Origin: Nannochloris sp. 'desiccata'
Lineage: Eukaryota; Chlorophyta; Trebouxiophyceae; Chlorellales; Chlorellaceae
Length of the DNA: 64,000 nucleotides
Reading direction: 5' to 3'
NCBI GenBank assembly: GCA_019044685.2
Contig: JAGTXX020000013.1
Location: forward strand, 248,001 to 312,000
Shown here: positions 33,729-44,881 of the stretch, one piece after another
How the letters are laid out: every line of letters starts with the position of its first letter
Numbering within the stretch: the first letter of the stretch is position 1
Program-made: the position numbers and the translations under genes
The notes under the pieces: model-generated
What the model was told of the DNA's origin: nothing
What the model saw: only the letters and a program-made list of their open reading frames with translations
Database searches by the model: none

Positions 33729-36308
33729 TTATTCCTCAGCTACTCGTGCTTCTCCACCAACCGCTTCTACTTGCACCACAAACCTGAACCGTATCGTCTC
33801 GTCTCCTTTCTGATATGGCCACCACATCACATAATTCGTCCCCCAGATATTATTATGCAAATTAAAATGCATTCCCGCAGTCAAATCCGGCAGCTCCTCC
33901 ACCATAGGGAACGGAGTCGGCTTCCCAGGACTAACTAACGCAGCATCTAGAGAACTCACTTTCAGCATAGCTTTCCCACATGCACTACGTACTGAGATGC
34001 CTTCATCGTCTACTGCATGCATACTCATACTGCCGTTCCTCATCACTTCAAGCGGAGATATATTCTGCTTCAATTTTGACATGGTCCATGAACTGGTATC
34101 GACAGCATGCACGGCAGGCTGCCATTTGAACCACGTGGCCTCAGGGAGCCTAGTCGCTGTCTTATTTTCCATTATCACATCGATAAAAAGATCGGTAGAG
34201 TCGGCAGGGGAGGTGATTTCTAAAAAGAGCTGGGCGGGGCCCCCAGCTTTATTTACTAACGATTCATCTTTAAAATATGATTGAGCTACAATATGAAAGC
34301 TGTTTTCGCCCATTTCTTGGCGTCTTTTCTCTGAAGAAGCAGTAGTAGCAGTCGTAGTAGCAGTCGTAGTAGTAGTGATATGGTCCATAGGCGAGGGGTC
34401 ACATTGCCAGACGGTTTGCAGTGTAGGATACGCATCTTGGCTCTTTGCTCCACCCAAGACGGTAGAATTTGGTTTTCCAAAATCTTTGTAAAACCAACCA
34501 TCTGTGACTAGCACCGGGGGAGGTGTGTACGAATAATGTGACCAGATAGCATAGTAATCGTCTTCGCTGTAGGTACTATACATTATTTGTGCAAGAAGAG
34601 AGTCTGGAGATGCCCAATTGATAGATGAATGGTGGTCATATCGGTTGAAAGGAAGGCGATTGTCCCCACCGCCTCCGCTGGTGTGGCTGTTCCTGTAATT
34701 TCTGCTGTTGTTGTTGTTGCTGTTATTTTTATCTCCACCAAGGAAGACAAGCTCGGAAATGGCGCCAGTAGAAGGATCTAGCCCTATCCTCCATGCATCA
34801 GACTCATATACAAGGCCTTGGTTAGTGCCACTGGCTTCTTCCTGTGCTTCCCAAGAAGGTCGACACGGAGAAGAAGAAGAAGAAGAGATGTCGTGCCCAC
34901 CGCCACTACCTGGCAGATTTTTAGGGAGCGATTTCAAATGCTCCATTTCTTTATGAAATTCCGTTATTATTGACTTATGTAATATATCATTATCCTTTGT
35001 ACTCTCTTGCAGTTCCTCTACTGCCCACTGAGTGTAGGCTCTTTGCCTCTGCCATGACTCCACCGCCACTCTAAACCCACTTACATTACTCTCTAGAGCA
35101 TTCTTTAATTCTTTATTAGTCCACCTGGAATAATCTCCAGGGTATTCTTTAGTATCCACTCCCCACGTATGTTCAGGAACTTTCAACAACAGCCGACTAA
35201 ATTTCAAATATGCTGCTTCGTCCCAGCGGTCGGAGGCTCGCCGCAAACGCAATAGGGCTCTATATTCAGCAACCCGGGCTGGATCTGACGCTATACCGTA
35301 GATCCAGGTATCCCCTATCTCCTGATTCACTACAGGAAGAAGAGAATCAACGGTGGTACTAGTGTTTGTAGAGAGGAAATTTTCTAAAGCCAAAATAAAA
35401 TCATCATACGTCGATGCAATTACTTCTGCTTGAGGGAAATTCTTTTCTGCACGGCGATATATATCTACAATCTCATCTACAGAATGTGGACCAGCGTTAT
35501 CTGAACGCCATACAGCACATAATACTTCATTAAACCCTGGTACGGAGACGCAGTCCTCGGGACCGTCCAGAGGATCATTTTCAGCAGAACTACCAGAGTA
35601 CCCACCAGGATGCCAAAATGCTATTAACGAGGTACCCGTAGCTTCATCTTTCCATAAAAACGGTTTGTTATGTTTAGGTACATCAGGTGGAGCAGAGCCT
35701 CCGTTCACACCGACACTGAGAGCTGCAACGCCAGCTTGAGCAAGAATGGGGATTGCCGCTCGGGTAAGGCCAGGGACGTCTCTTTGACTTATCACTCGTT
35801 TCGGAGGGAGATTGAATTGCCGGTCAAGGTCATGGGCGAGCTGAACTGCATACTGGAGTAGACCTGGGTCCCCAAGGAATTCCGTTTGGAGGTTGTCGGG
35901 GTAAGCGTGCCACACAATGTCGCCTTGGAGGATGGCATTTTTAAAAACGGCAATTTCATCAGTTGATGGGCAATAAATGCCCAGCTTTTCAGGGCAGTCG
36001 TTTAAGTACAGAGAGACTAAAAACGAATGCGTCAAGTATCTGTAGCGCTCAGTCCCTCCACGTTGACGCATCTCTTCAGCGACAGCAACTGCTGCAGGGA
36101 AGTAATCTTTGAAATAGTGAGACAAGACATTGGAATCTGTGCCTGGAGTATCTGGCAGGTCTGAGTGAAACCCAATGTCCAAATGGTTGCTGAAGATTAG
36201 ATGGACACGTTGGATAGGTTCTCCGAGAGCTACAAGTGGGATTACCAACAATGAGACAATCAATGTGATCGAAGAGCACATTTGAGTAATATTTAATTTT
36301 TCTGTCAT
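33729..36308 (-). CDS. Secreted GH38-like glycoside hydrolase (DUF5054 type)
   Basis: Intronless, 859 aa from the ATG at 36308; upstream in-frame sequence has no ATG. Residues 1-29 form a signal peptide (hydrophobic core SSITLIVSLLVIPLVAL). The catalytic N-terminal domain begins IQRVHLIFSNHLDIGFH, which corresponds to the His-x-Asp metal-binding start of alpha-mannosidase family GH38, and continues with RYLTHSFLVSLYL and DIVWHAYPDNLQTE. The C-terminal half is beta-rich and interrupted by an Asn/Gly/Ser-rich stretch (NNSNNNNSRN). This matches the DUF5054 group of GH38-related secreted proteins in fungi and algae. The substrate is unknown. Several NxS/T sequons fit passage through the secretory pathway. 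Confidence 0.78.
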   Translation of the reverse strand: MTEKLNITQMCSSITLIVSLLVIPLVALGEPIQRVHLIFSNHLDIGFHSDLPDTPGTDSNVLSHYFKDYFPAAVAVAEEMRQRGGTERYRYLTHSFLVSLYLNDCPEKLGIYCPSTDEIAVFKNAILQGDIVWHAYPDNLQTEFLGDPGLLQYAVQLAHDLDRQFNLPPKRVISQRDVPGLTRAAIPILAQAGVAALSVGVNGGSAPPDVPKHNKPFLWKDEATGTSLIAFWHPGGYSGSSAENDPLDGPEDCVSVPGFNEVLCAVWRSDNAGPHSVDEIVDIYRRAEKNFPQAEVIASTYDDFILALENFLSTNTSTTVDSLLPVVNQEIGDTWIYGIASDPARVAEYRALLRLRRASDRWDEAAYLKFSRLLLKVPEHTWGVDTKEYPGDYSRWTNKELKNALESNVSGFRVAVESWQRQRAYTQWAVEELQESTKDNDILHKSIITEFHKEMEHLKSLPKNLPGSGGGHDISSSSSSPCRPSWEAQEEASGTNQGLVYESDAWRIGLDPSTGAISELVFLGGDKNNSNNNNSRNYRNSHTSGGGGDNRLPFNRYDHHSSINWASPDSLLAQIMYSTYSEDDYYAIWSHYSYTPPPVLVTDGWFYKDFGKPNSTVLGGAKSQDAYPTLQTVWQCDPSPMDHITTTTTATTTATTASSEKRRQEMGENSFHIVAQSYFKDESLVNKAGGPAQLFLEITSPADSTDLFIDVIMENKTATRLPEATWFKWQPAVHAVDTSSWTMSKLKQNISPLEVMRNGSMSMHAVDDEGISVRSACGKAMLKVSSLDAALVSPGKPTPFPMVEELPDLTAGMHFNLHNNIWGTNYVMWWPYQKGDETIRFRFVVQVEAVGGEARVAEE

Positions 36309-36777
36309 TGTTACAATGTCGACATATTGTTTATTGCATGCACATATTTTTATGCGACTCCGAGATCCCCAAGATAAGGGTTTAACTTGAAGCTTTTCCT
36401 CGGCGCAGCGGGCAGCTTTTGACTGAGAAATCAAAATGTATGTTTATGACATTCCTTTTATTTTTGCATATACAGATAGATACTTTACAGGTGCACGTAA
36501 GGCAGTATAGAGGGGAAAAGGGGCATTATAAGCAGATTAACGTAGATGCTTATTCGGCTTGCGCAAAGAGCCCCGTCAGAAAACAAAAGAAAAATTAAAC
36601 CAAGATAAAGCTCATATCTAATCTCAACATAGCTATTGGCGTAGTTTAATCTCTTTGTGGAAAAACTTTGTGAAGTTATTTTGTCTTATTTTATTTAACC
36701 CAAACGGGTTGACTTTAAGGGATTGAGAGAATCCACAACCGTGAAACTTCACCCTACCATATTAAAGTTGCCTTCTT
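36309..36777. other. Intergenic region
   Basis: 469 bp between the GH38-like gene start and the stop of the CDH-like gene, both minus strand. It is AT-rich and contains the GH38-like promoter; no gene seen. Confidence 0.5.
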
Positions 36778-37851
36778 TTATGTACAACGATCCTGACAGA
36801 CGTCTTGGCAGTACAAGAAACATTCTGCAGGCCTATCATTAGCACGCAGGACAACAACACCTTTCCCAGGTCCAAGAGGCTGCGCAACGACTGTCACGTC
36901 GTTGTCTTCGTTGGCGCTGTTGCCATATGCAACTTGAAAAGGCTTTGCAGCAGAGGGAGAATTGGCGGCAATGAACTTTGCTTGCAAACCAGAGGTTGTT
37001 GCTTTTTATCTACTTTGCACTTAGTCGCTACCTTGGGATTACATACAATGGGCGTCCAACTGGTGTCTTTGTTTTTCGCTATGTCCCGGAGTGCGGGCAG
37101 GAGACCTTGTTGTAACTTGGCGATGTGGATGTGCAGCTGATGCTGAGAGCGTCTTTGAACTGGATTGACAGCCAAACCAAAATCGGGGCCTCCTGCGAAA
37201 CCCCAGGCATGATCCCAAATATCTTCTCCACCACATTTTTTTTCTTTCCAGTCTTCAACGCCACGGCAAGGAGCAATCGGCACAACCTGTGTTTTGAAAG
37301 AGAGGTGAACGAAAACGGCGGTGTTATTATTTTTAGCATGAGAGAATAGAACAGCCTGACAAAAGGGTCGCAACAAAATATATAATTAAATAAAGATTGT
37401 AAACGAGATTCTCTCACCAATCTGTGACCTCCACGTTCACTTGTCTCAGTGAACACTCCGGTTTTTCCCTGAATATGATTGACATATAAGTCACAGGCTT
37501 TGCAAAAATCGTTGCAGTTTGTAGGGGGGGTTGGGCATTTGTTGTTTACAGGATCAGCGCATGCTTCTGCGATGGAGTGCAATAAAAAAGGAGGGTAAGT
37601 AGTTGAGAAATTTCTTTTAAGGGAAGAGAGATCTCTAGAGTGACACCGAGGGGTGCTCAAATTTTTTCTTTAGACTTACTGGCATAGTTGTTGATGGTCA
37701 TTTTAAATTGAGTTCTGGTGCAGACAAATGCCAATAGGTCACGACCATTAAAGCTGCTGGCATATGCAGGAGCAAGAGTCGCCAAGAGAGTGAAGGCAAG
37801 CAGCAGTACTGAAGCCGCTCTGCGATAGGAACAAGAGGAAGCCAGAATCAT
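36778..37851 (-). CDS. Secreted CDP-diacylglycerol-pyrophosphatase-like protein (HIT superfamily), one apparent frame break
   Basis: Three exons: 37851-37680 (signal peptide MILASSCSYRRAA..., ending APAYASS), 37566-37418 and 37286-36778. The join HRL|VVPIAPCRGVEDW and the block DFGLAVNPVQRRSQHQLHIHIAKL match the Cdh family, whose bacterial members hydrolyse CDP-diacylglycerol to phosphatidate and CMP with the HxHxH histidines (here HIHI). At about 36981 the frame of homology changes: DKKQQPLVCK ends one frame and AKFIAANSPSAAKPFQVAYG continues in another. One missing G in AAGGCA would explain it; a 50-71 nt intron (GTATGT or GTAGCG to CAAAG) is an alternative. The extra Cys residues suggest an extracellular, disulfide-bonded protein. 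Substrate is inferred from the family only. Confidence 0.72.
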
Positions 37852-38439
37852 GTTAAAACGACAGCAAGGGCATCAGATGCAGTATTAAAGTTACTATTAC
37901 ATGAAATAAGGTTTAAAAGAGCATTACTTGAGGGTGATAGAGCTGTACATCGTCAAATCAAGGTGGTCCAGCTCGGTATTGGGTGGTTTTGCCCTAGTAT
38001 TAATTTAATGCCAAGACTCCTCTATTAATCAACCTAGAGGGGAGACACTTTCGTCAATGGGCAATAACTATATATATTATACAGGAAAATCGCCTGCGGA
38101 AAAGTTTATCTAGCTTTGAGTCTCCTCCGGCAATGCAATCATTGCATTGCATGTGGTCCTGCTGCTGTCAGCAGTGCTGAGGTCAGCTTTTTTTTTTTTG
38201 CACAGCAGAGCAGAGTGTTTGATCAAATTGAGATGTGTATAGCCTTCATTTGCATATGACGTATATATGGCTTTGCAAACGCGTAATAAATAACTGTGGA
38301 CATCAGAAAGAGTTCAGATGTTGAGTTCAAAATGAGGGCCTAATAATTCTACACCATACTTTCAGGCCAAGAATGTTTGACATACAAGTATAAATACATT
38401 GCAATTGGCGGGGACCTTGCATGCTCATTTCTTCGGGCA

Positions 38440-38772
38440 ATCACATGCATCTGTAGAGGACAAAGCAAAAGGGGGGGTTCAAGGAACTGAAGAGGAAAGT
38501 TCTATTCTTTCCAGAATGATAGCGCAAGGGAAATAAGAGGGTGCAAACTCCTGTAAAATTCATCTTCAAAGCTACCTGAATAGATGTTGATAGTCAAAAT
38601 TAAGTACATATCTATTGCAAGTAAATGTCAACAATTTAGGGTCAGTAATTGGGGCATTTGCAGTGACCACGGATGCCAAGGTAATGAACGCCACCAAGGC
38701 GGCTCTGCGGTTTTTGGGTAAATAGGATTTTTCAAGTTCCTTAGCAGTTAAGCGACACGAAGGAAAACCCAA
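38440..38772 (-). pseudogene. Broken copy of the CDH-like gene (first two exons)
   Basis: On the minus strand, 38772-38574 encodes an Arg/Ala/Val-rich leader followed by PKLLTFTCNRYVLNFDYQ, which parallels RDLLAFVCTRTQFKMTINNY of the neighbouring CDH-like gene, and it ends at a GT donor at about the same place. No ATG lies in frame, and a stop precedes it. The next acceptor (near 38453) opens into an exon resembling KACADP but stops after a few codons. No histidine-motif exon is seen downstream. I read it as a decayed duplicate; a short expressed peptide with an unseen upstream exon is possible. Confidence 0.5.
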
Positions 38773-38791
38773 TCGACCAATATTGGTCGAT
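38772..38791. repeat. Perfect 20-bp palindrome
   Basis: ATCGACCAATATTGGTCGAT reads the same on both strands. It sits exactly at the 5' border of the broken CDH copy, where homology with the intact gene stops. Confidence 0.85.
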
Positions 38792-39225
38792 ACAAAACAC
38801 TTTCTTTATGAACCACTGGTGGAACAAGAGTCACATGTGAGTAACAAAGCTGTTCATAGCTCAAAAGTGTCGGGTGGCCAAACCTGCAATTATTCAGCCT
38901 TGGGGAGAGAAAGCTGTGCTCGTAGGCGATTTCAATTCCTAGCACGGAACAATACCTTGCACAGAAGTATGTATAGCTTTGGAGGGAGGCCAGGCGGCAA
39001 TGCAAATCCCTGGAGTTGCGGAATTTCCTGAACAAGCAGTGCTTTTAAACAGCTGCACCGGCCAGCCGCCATAAGGAGGCTCGTAAGTTGCAAACCATTT
39101 ACAACATTAATTGACAATTCACAGCTTGCACCTTGGTGGTTCTGGCAAGTTGATCGCTTAAGAATCGCCATAAAATCGGGCTTTTATTTTCAACACAATC
39201 GAACATTTCATCACCATCAAAAACT

Positions 39226-40733
39226 ATGTCTTCTGCCTTTGAGACCGCTCAGCTTGAATCCGGCCCTGGGTTCCATGGTGGTAAACCTACCGGCGGTAGC
39301 GCAGACGCCTCAATCAGCCGCAAGGTTGACAGAGTAAGTTTTACACCACCATGGCCATGGCCATGACCAAACGCTCCCGCACAACCATACGAATTAAACC
39401 CAAGGAAAAACTCACCCTACATCCTCGTTTATTCATTAAATTGTAGTTGACTAAGGCAGTCTATGCCCTCGGTCTCCTCAGCCTTATCCTCCTCGGAATC
39501 TCCACCGCGGCCATCGCCATTGCCAACGACAGCAAGGACAGCTCCTCCTCTGGCTCATCTATCCGTCTCTCCACCTCTCCGGATAGCTCCTCGTCTGTTC
39601 CCTTATTCGAAACACAAGGGTATTGGACTGGTGCACCGGAACTCCCAGTCCCCAGTCTTACCGACCACATCGTTGTTGCCGACTACGATGGTAACTACAC
39701 CTCCTCTGCCTGGATCTTAGGTGGCGCTGTTCCCAGAGATAACGGCACCCAAACCGTCATCGACACTGTTTATGAATTTGATAGCCTTACTGCAGAGTTT
39801 AAGCCCAGAAAACCGATGCCGACACCTCGCTATCGGTTTGCCGCTGCCCTCCTTGATAATAAGATTTATGTCACTGGCGGCTTAAGTGCTCCAGACGATG
39901 CTGATGCTGTTACCATCGTACCAGGAACTGCAATTTATGATATCCCTACTGATACGTGGACTAATGTACCCACTGCCAGCCCTGCAACCCCCAGAACTGA
40001 CTCCTGCATGACCCCGGCAGGCGGGAAATTAATTCTCGCTGGAGGCTATTCTCAAGGCTATGAGCAAACTCTCGCTTCTGCTGAACAATTTGATCCTTCT
40101 ACAAACACGTGGAGTCCATTACCTTCCGACATGCCTTCTCCTCGTGGAGATTTGGCTTGTTCCTCACTTTCTGCGGCACCAAATGCCCATCAGATTGGCA
40201 ATTTAACAGAGAACGGAGGCGCAGATCTTGCCGTTTTTATTGGCGGGTATTATGATCCGACCAACAATTTCAGTCCTGGAGCTTTCGTTACAACTGTCGA
40301 ACAGTACAACCCAGCAACTGAAGAGTGGACTACCCTCGCTCCAGTGCTCCACCCTCGTGGAGACAAGGCTGTTTGCCGCTTACCCAGCAACCGTCTTCTT
40401 TTACTTGGAGGTGAGACTACCGTCGATAATAGGAATGAAGTTGCCAGCAATTTGGGTGCCATGTATATTCCTGGAGAGTCTGACGACGATAACTCGATTG
40501 GGACCTGGGTTTCTGTTACTCCTATGCCTTTTGGAAGATTCCGCTTTGGCTGCGCTTATTTGCCAGGAGGTCACGGTGTGTATACATTTGGTGGTGCCAC
40601 GACCAGTATATGTGAAACTGATGCCAGTACTGATGATACGGTGTGTACGAAAAGAGGTGGGAGTGAGACGGTGTTCAAGTTTGTTACTGATGAAGAAAAA
40701 GCTGATGTGTTTTTGAATGCTTCTGAAGAATAA
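39226..40733 (+). CDS. Type II membrane protein with extracellular Kelch beta-propeller
   Basis: Two exons: 39226-39333 (MSSAFETAQLESGPGFHGGKP..., 36 residues) and 39447-40733, 464 aa. A single hydrophobic segment (AVYALGLLSLILLGISTAAIAIA, about residues 40-62) follows a short cytosolic tail, so the rest should face the lumen or outside. Kelch repeats are recognisable from recurring GG followed by spaced Tyr and Trp: YVTGGLSAP..YDIPTDTWT, ILAGGYSQG..FDPSTNTWSPL, FIGGYYDP..YNPATEEWTTL, LLLGGETT and GVYTFGGAT. Five to six blades are visible. No enzymatic residues such as those of galactose oxidase are evident. It may be a cell-surface binding protein; that is inference. Confidence 0.83.
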
Positions 40734-41323
40734 GTGAATAGAACAATGGTGCTGTTCTATGAATGATGATGAAAAAATGATGATAATGATAATGGTCAAT
40801 GAGTTTATTATGATGAATGATGAATGAGACTGAATGATGATGAAATGAAACCCACCCTCTCCTTTTTTTCTTTTGTTTTGAATTTATCCTGGACTGTCTA
40901 AATTTAAAATAAAGGAATACTATGCATATATACCAACGCATCTTATTGGCTTTCCTGATGGTTTTAACCTAATTACAGATTAGAGGGCAAAGATAATAGA
41001 GTTTCAACAGATTAAGTTTTTATTGGGCGCCACCGCTGCTATTCCATTTTAACAAAGGAAAAAAAAAACGAAAAGGGGTATAGAATCCCTTTCAGGAAAG
41101 AAAGATTGTCATGGAATCTAGTTTTGAGACCTTTCAATAGAAATAATAAATAAACAGACACTAATTTATGATATTAAATACCACCTGTCTTTTGCGGTAG
41201 TTGCAGCATTTAGCGTCTTATTTTTTATTTTTATTTTTTTGTTAATCCTCTTAGTGGTACACTGCAGGATGCAAGAATCAAGAGTTGACTGTGTAACTTC
41301 AAGGTGGGGTAGTTTCGTCTTCC
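40734..41323. other. Convergent intergenic region with GAT-rich low complexity
   Basis: 590 bp between the Kelch stop and the ZIP stop. 40755-40850 is an imperfect repeat of ATGATGA/GATGAT units. The rest is AT-rich 3' UTR-like sequence. Confidence 0.5.
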
Positions 41324-42581
41324 TTACACCCAAACGGCAAGAGCACACATAACTGCCACGCCCACTAAGAATGCACCAATGCATGCACCATGCGTCGCTG
41401 CCCCTTCTTCTTTCAACCAGTGTGCCTGACTTTTCATAGCATTCACATGATCTCCAAGAGCTAAGAAAATCAACAAACCAGCACAGATAGCATCTAAGAC
41501 TCCTTGCGTATATAGAGCGGTTGGGTTGTTCTCATTAAACGAATAACGAACTCCAATTCCGATAGCGATACCAACAGGAGTGGTAAGCGCAAAAACCAGG
41601 GCTAGAATCGCAACAGTACGTGTTTTCATACCCGCGTAGACAGCAGCAGTTCCGATAGCAACCCCTTCTAAAAATTGGTGGAAAGTTAAAGCGATTAATA
41701 ATGGGACTATTTCGTCCCCGGTAGTGATCCCCAGAGCAAGTCCAATAAGGACAGAGTGGACTGAAATGGAGGCTTCAGAGAGGAATACTGCAGATATTTG
41801 TGCTTTTAAAGTGGTGGGGTTGTTGGAGAGGAGAGTATGGCCGGTACAGTCGTTGTCTTTGCAGACAGTATGGACAACGCAGGCGCCAGCTTCAGCATCT
41901 TCTTCACTGCTGCCGTCCTTTGTCGTACCATCCATGGCAGCAGCTGCAGCTGTTGCTTCTTCACGTTCATTTAATTCTTCTGCTCCAGCAAGAGAAGGAG
42001 GGGCTCTTTTTGCAACCTTCACAGTGATAAAGTAGTCTAAGACTTGCATACAAGCGATGGAAATAACGCAGAGAAGGAAGGCATAGCTAGGATAAGAATT
42101 TAAAAAGGATTCAGAAAGGCATTCAGAAGTAAGAGCTTCTTGCGCAGGTAAGAGCAAATGCATGAATCCAGTTGCAAGGAGTACACCAGCGCCGGCATAG
42201 GCGAGGGTTTTTACGGACTTGACAAGGAGAGCGTGAGAGGAGAATGAGAGGCTGGCAGGGAGGATAGCGCCGGCGAAGGAGGCGGCGAAGATGATGAAGA
42301 TGGATGCAATAGCAAGCCCGAGGTTGTAGCCTTCTAATGGGGAAAGATCGCATCCTGATTCTTCAATTTCTGCAAAAAAAAAAATAATAGGTTTTAATGG
42401 CGATTTTTTAAGACATCTTTGTGGAAGATCGGGTTTAAATCGGGTTTTATTATTAATAAAGGGCTCAACGTAGTCTCGAAGCAAAAACGAGGGGCTTACC
42501 CGCATCATCAGCAATATCAAGTATTTCCTGTGCATGCGCAAAGGCAAGCACCAACAGCAGCAAGAGAGCACTATATTTCAT
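41324..42581 (-). CDS. ZIP-family metal transporter
   Basis: Two exons: 42581-42500 (signal-like MKYSALLLLLVLAFAHAQ) and 42369-41324, joined in phase (DDA|EIEESGCDLSPLEGYNLGL), 375 aa. About eight transmembrane helices are present. The family signature lies in the fourth and fifth helices: SEASISVHSVLIGLALGI with His/Ser/Gly and ALTFHQFLEGVAIG with the HxxxEG metal-binding residues. The cytosolic loop between TM3 and TM4 is rich in Glu/Asp, Cys and His (VVHTVCKDNDCTGH), a likely metal-sensing loop. ZIP proteins import Zn, Fe or Mn into the cytosol; the plant IRT/ZIP branch is the best fit. Confidence 0.92.
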
Positions 42582-42783
42582 GGTGGTTACCTACTGAATG
42601 AATATGGTATGACGTCAGGGCGGTTTTAGGCAGAAATAACCAATTTGGGTTTGTGGGGAAAATTGCGCATGCGTGATTCCAGCCGGCGCAAGTTTAAAAA
42701 ACCTCATTTTCGTCCCTGGAGCTATATAATTTTACTGAATTACCATGTATACCATTAGAATAGATATTACAACACCATAGATA

Positions 42784-43888
42784 CTAAGAAGACGCAGGCT
42801 GCGCACAGAGTTCTTTAAACAAGCGTTGCCAATCCTCTGGCGGCTGGCCGGACCCTGCCGCCACCGTCAATACTACAGACCCCAAACTCACTGCATCCCT
42901 CTCTGCTGCTTTTGCTAGTACTAACGCTGCATCTTCCCTACTAATCACACCCCCAGAACCATCTTGCCCAGCTTGGAATTGCAGCTCAGAAACCCCTCCT
43001 TCTGTGTCTACTAATTTTTCTATTCTAATTATGGTGTACGCCATCCCACTCCTTTTGACGAGCTCCTCTCTTTTCGCATTCTCTAGCAACGCCATCTCCG
43101 CTCCAACTCCGAAAAGTGAAAACCCACCACGAGGAGGGGCCCCAACAGCGGAAAGCAATACCACGTGGGTCACACCTGACTCGGCAGCTAAAGAAAGTAC
43201 AGATGCTGATACATCCCCGCACAATATAATTGCTTTTATGCCTCGGCATGCTCTTCTAACGAGAGCTCCATCTGCAGTGTTTCCACCCAAGCATTCTACA
43301 TAAGGACCAAATCCAGCTTGTGCGGTTTGTTGATCCCGGACAAGGGCTTTGACTTTTGATCTTGCTAGAATAAGCTGAAGTAAGACTTGCTCCGCCATGG
43401 GGCTTCTATCTCCTTCTAGGACTAAAATCGTGTCCTTGGGGCTGCTGTCTGTAGAGTTGCTGCTAGGAGAAGGTTGGCTTGATTCTTTCTTTTGGTTCTC
43501 TTTTGGTAAGACCTGACCTTCCTGGCCATACCTGGTAGAAAAAAAGGGGACAAGAAGATGGGGTCGGCAATTTTAGTGGTGGCAGGAGAGAAAATGATGT
43601 AGAGAAAAACAGACACCTAGTATTAATTATTCCGTATTATTACCATTTTCGTAATTTTTTTCCGGCGTATAAGAAATCAAGCATATCATCACCGAGGTTG
43701 CCTCCTTCATCGTCGTCAGTTTTGGCCATGAGACGGAGGTTCTGCCGACCAAGACGAACTACCACATTTTTGGGGGGTAGGTGAACAAAGCTACCAAAGG
43801 GCAATCTTCTGGAGTTCTCAGAGACTCTATGAGTTGAATTCCGTAGCTGTGCAGTTGCTAAACCGCATTGTGCGGCTAATACAACCAT
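42784..43888 (-). CDS. Plastid NAD(P)-binding protein, NmrA/TIC62-like
   Basis: Two exons: 43888-43644 and 43531-42784, in phase (KKLRKW|YGQEGQ), 330 aa. The N-terminal ~50 residues look like a transit peptide (RRLPFGSFVHLPPKN). The Rossmann region is degenerate: TILVLEGDRSPMAEQVLLQLI replaces the usual GATGxxG, followed by KVKALVRDQ and VTHVVLLSAVGAP, typical of atypical SDRs of the NAD(P)H-binding (NmrA-like) group. The altered glycine motif may mean weak or lost cofactor binding. A copy of its last ~90 coding bases and 3' flank is found at 54.0-54.2 kb. Confidence 0.78.
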
Positions 43889-44232
43889 GGCTGGGAATTT
43901 GGCAAATTATGATCTTGTTGAGCTTTGGGTGCAAATGCGCTATCCTCCCGGCTTCTGATGACTTTTTACTATTTGCAAGAAAGAATTTCCAAAATATAAC
44001 CGCGATAAGGGTAAATTGGGCTAGATATGAGAGTAAAAGCTGTGGGTGGAAATGGTGAATACTTTTGATGGTTTGTATTCGGTTTCTAAGGCATCTTTGG
44101 CGGTTAATTGCAAGCATATTAATACTTGATCAGCACATAAATTAGGACTTACAGCCAGCGACGCCAAGAGTGCTGCTTATTCCTCATAAATTAAGCGTTG
44201 ATTATAATCTTTTCTAGCAAGCAGCAATAGCG
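43889..44232. promoter_or_regulatory. Divergent promoter region
   Basis: 344 bp between the starts of the NmrA-like gene (-) and QCR9 (+). No distinct motif is recognised; promoter role is inferred from the head-to-head arrangement. Confidence 0.4.
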
Positions 44233-44749
44233 ATGTTGGAAGGCCTTTACAAGGTAAGAAGATCACGATTGCAGCTGTTAAACTGCGTTGGATACTCGAA
44301 ACTGCTGATCAGAAGAATGCACTTTTGCTCAGTTTGTCACCATTTACCCTCCCTTTTGCAGACGTTTATGCGCAGGAATAGCGTTTACATCGCATTCATT
44401 CTTACAGGAGCATTTGTTGGCGAGAAGGTAAGAACAACTGTTTTCCGTGTTCAGCTGTAGTATTTTTTGGCAAGGTGTAAATCAGTTAATCAAAGACGCT
44501 CACATCCCGTCCCTCACTATTTTTTTCATTATTTGCAGGCACTCACGGGCACTCTCGACTCTATGTGGGAATCTAATAACAAGGGAGTGAGTATAATGTA
44601 GTGTTCTTGAACATTGTTTCTTGAAGGCTTTCACTGCTTAGTTTGAATCCTATTTTTAATGCTTCACTCATCTCTAAAAAAAATATTCATTTGTACTTTT
44701 GCAGAAACTCTTCAAGGATCTTGAAAAGAGCCTTCCATCAAGCGAGTAA
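44233..44749 (+). CDS. QCR9: Cytochrome bc1 complex subunit 9 (QCR9/UQCR10)
   Basis: Small subunit of mitochondrial complex III, inner membrane. Four exons: 44233-44253, 44362-44427, 44539-44586 and 44705-44749, every junction GT-AG and phase 0, giving 59 aa. The sequence MLEGLYK|TFMRRNSVYIAFI|... |ALTGTLDSMWESNNKG|KLFKDLEKSLP follows the family pattern of a short basic N-terminus, a single membrane helix (SVYIAFILTGAFVGEKA), then W and KLWKD-like residues (here KLFKD). None of the exons exceeds 66 nt. Confidence 0.9.
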
Positions 44750-44881
44750 TATCCTCCTTAATCAATCAATAATTATGTACACAATTGGATGTAATCTTTT
44801 ATGGCGAGCTGCTCTCTAAGTACAAACAGAAAGAACAAACAAACGAAAATAAAAACGTCTACAGAAATATACTTCCCTCCT

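Larger units (their letters stand above)
37852..39225. other. Intergenic region with a CDH pseudogene remnant
   Basis: Apart from the broken CDH copy (38440-38772) and the adjoining 20-bp palindrome, no gene is visible. The right end carries the Kelch gene promoter. Confidence 0.45.
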
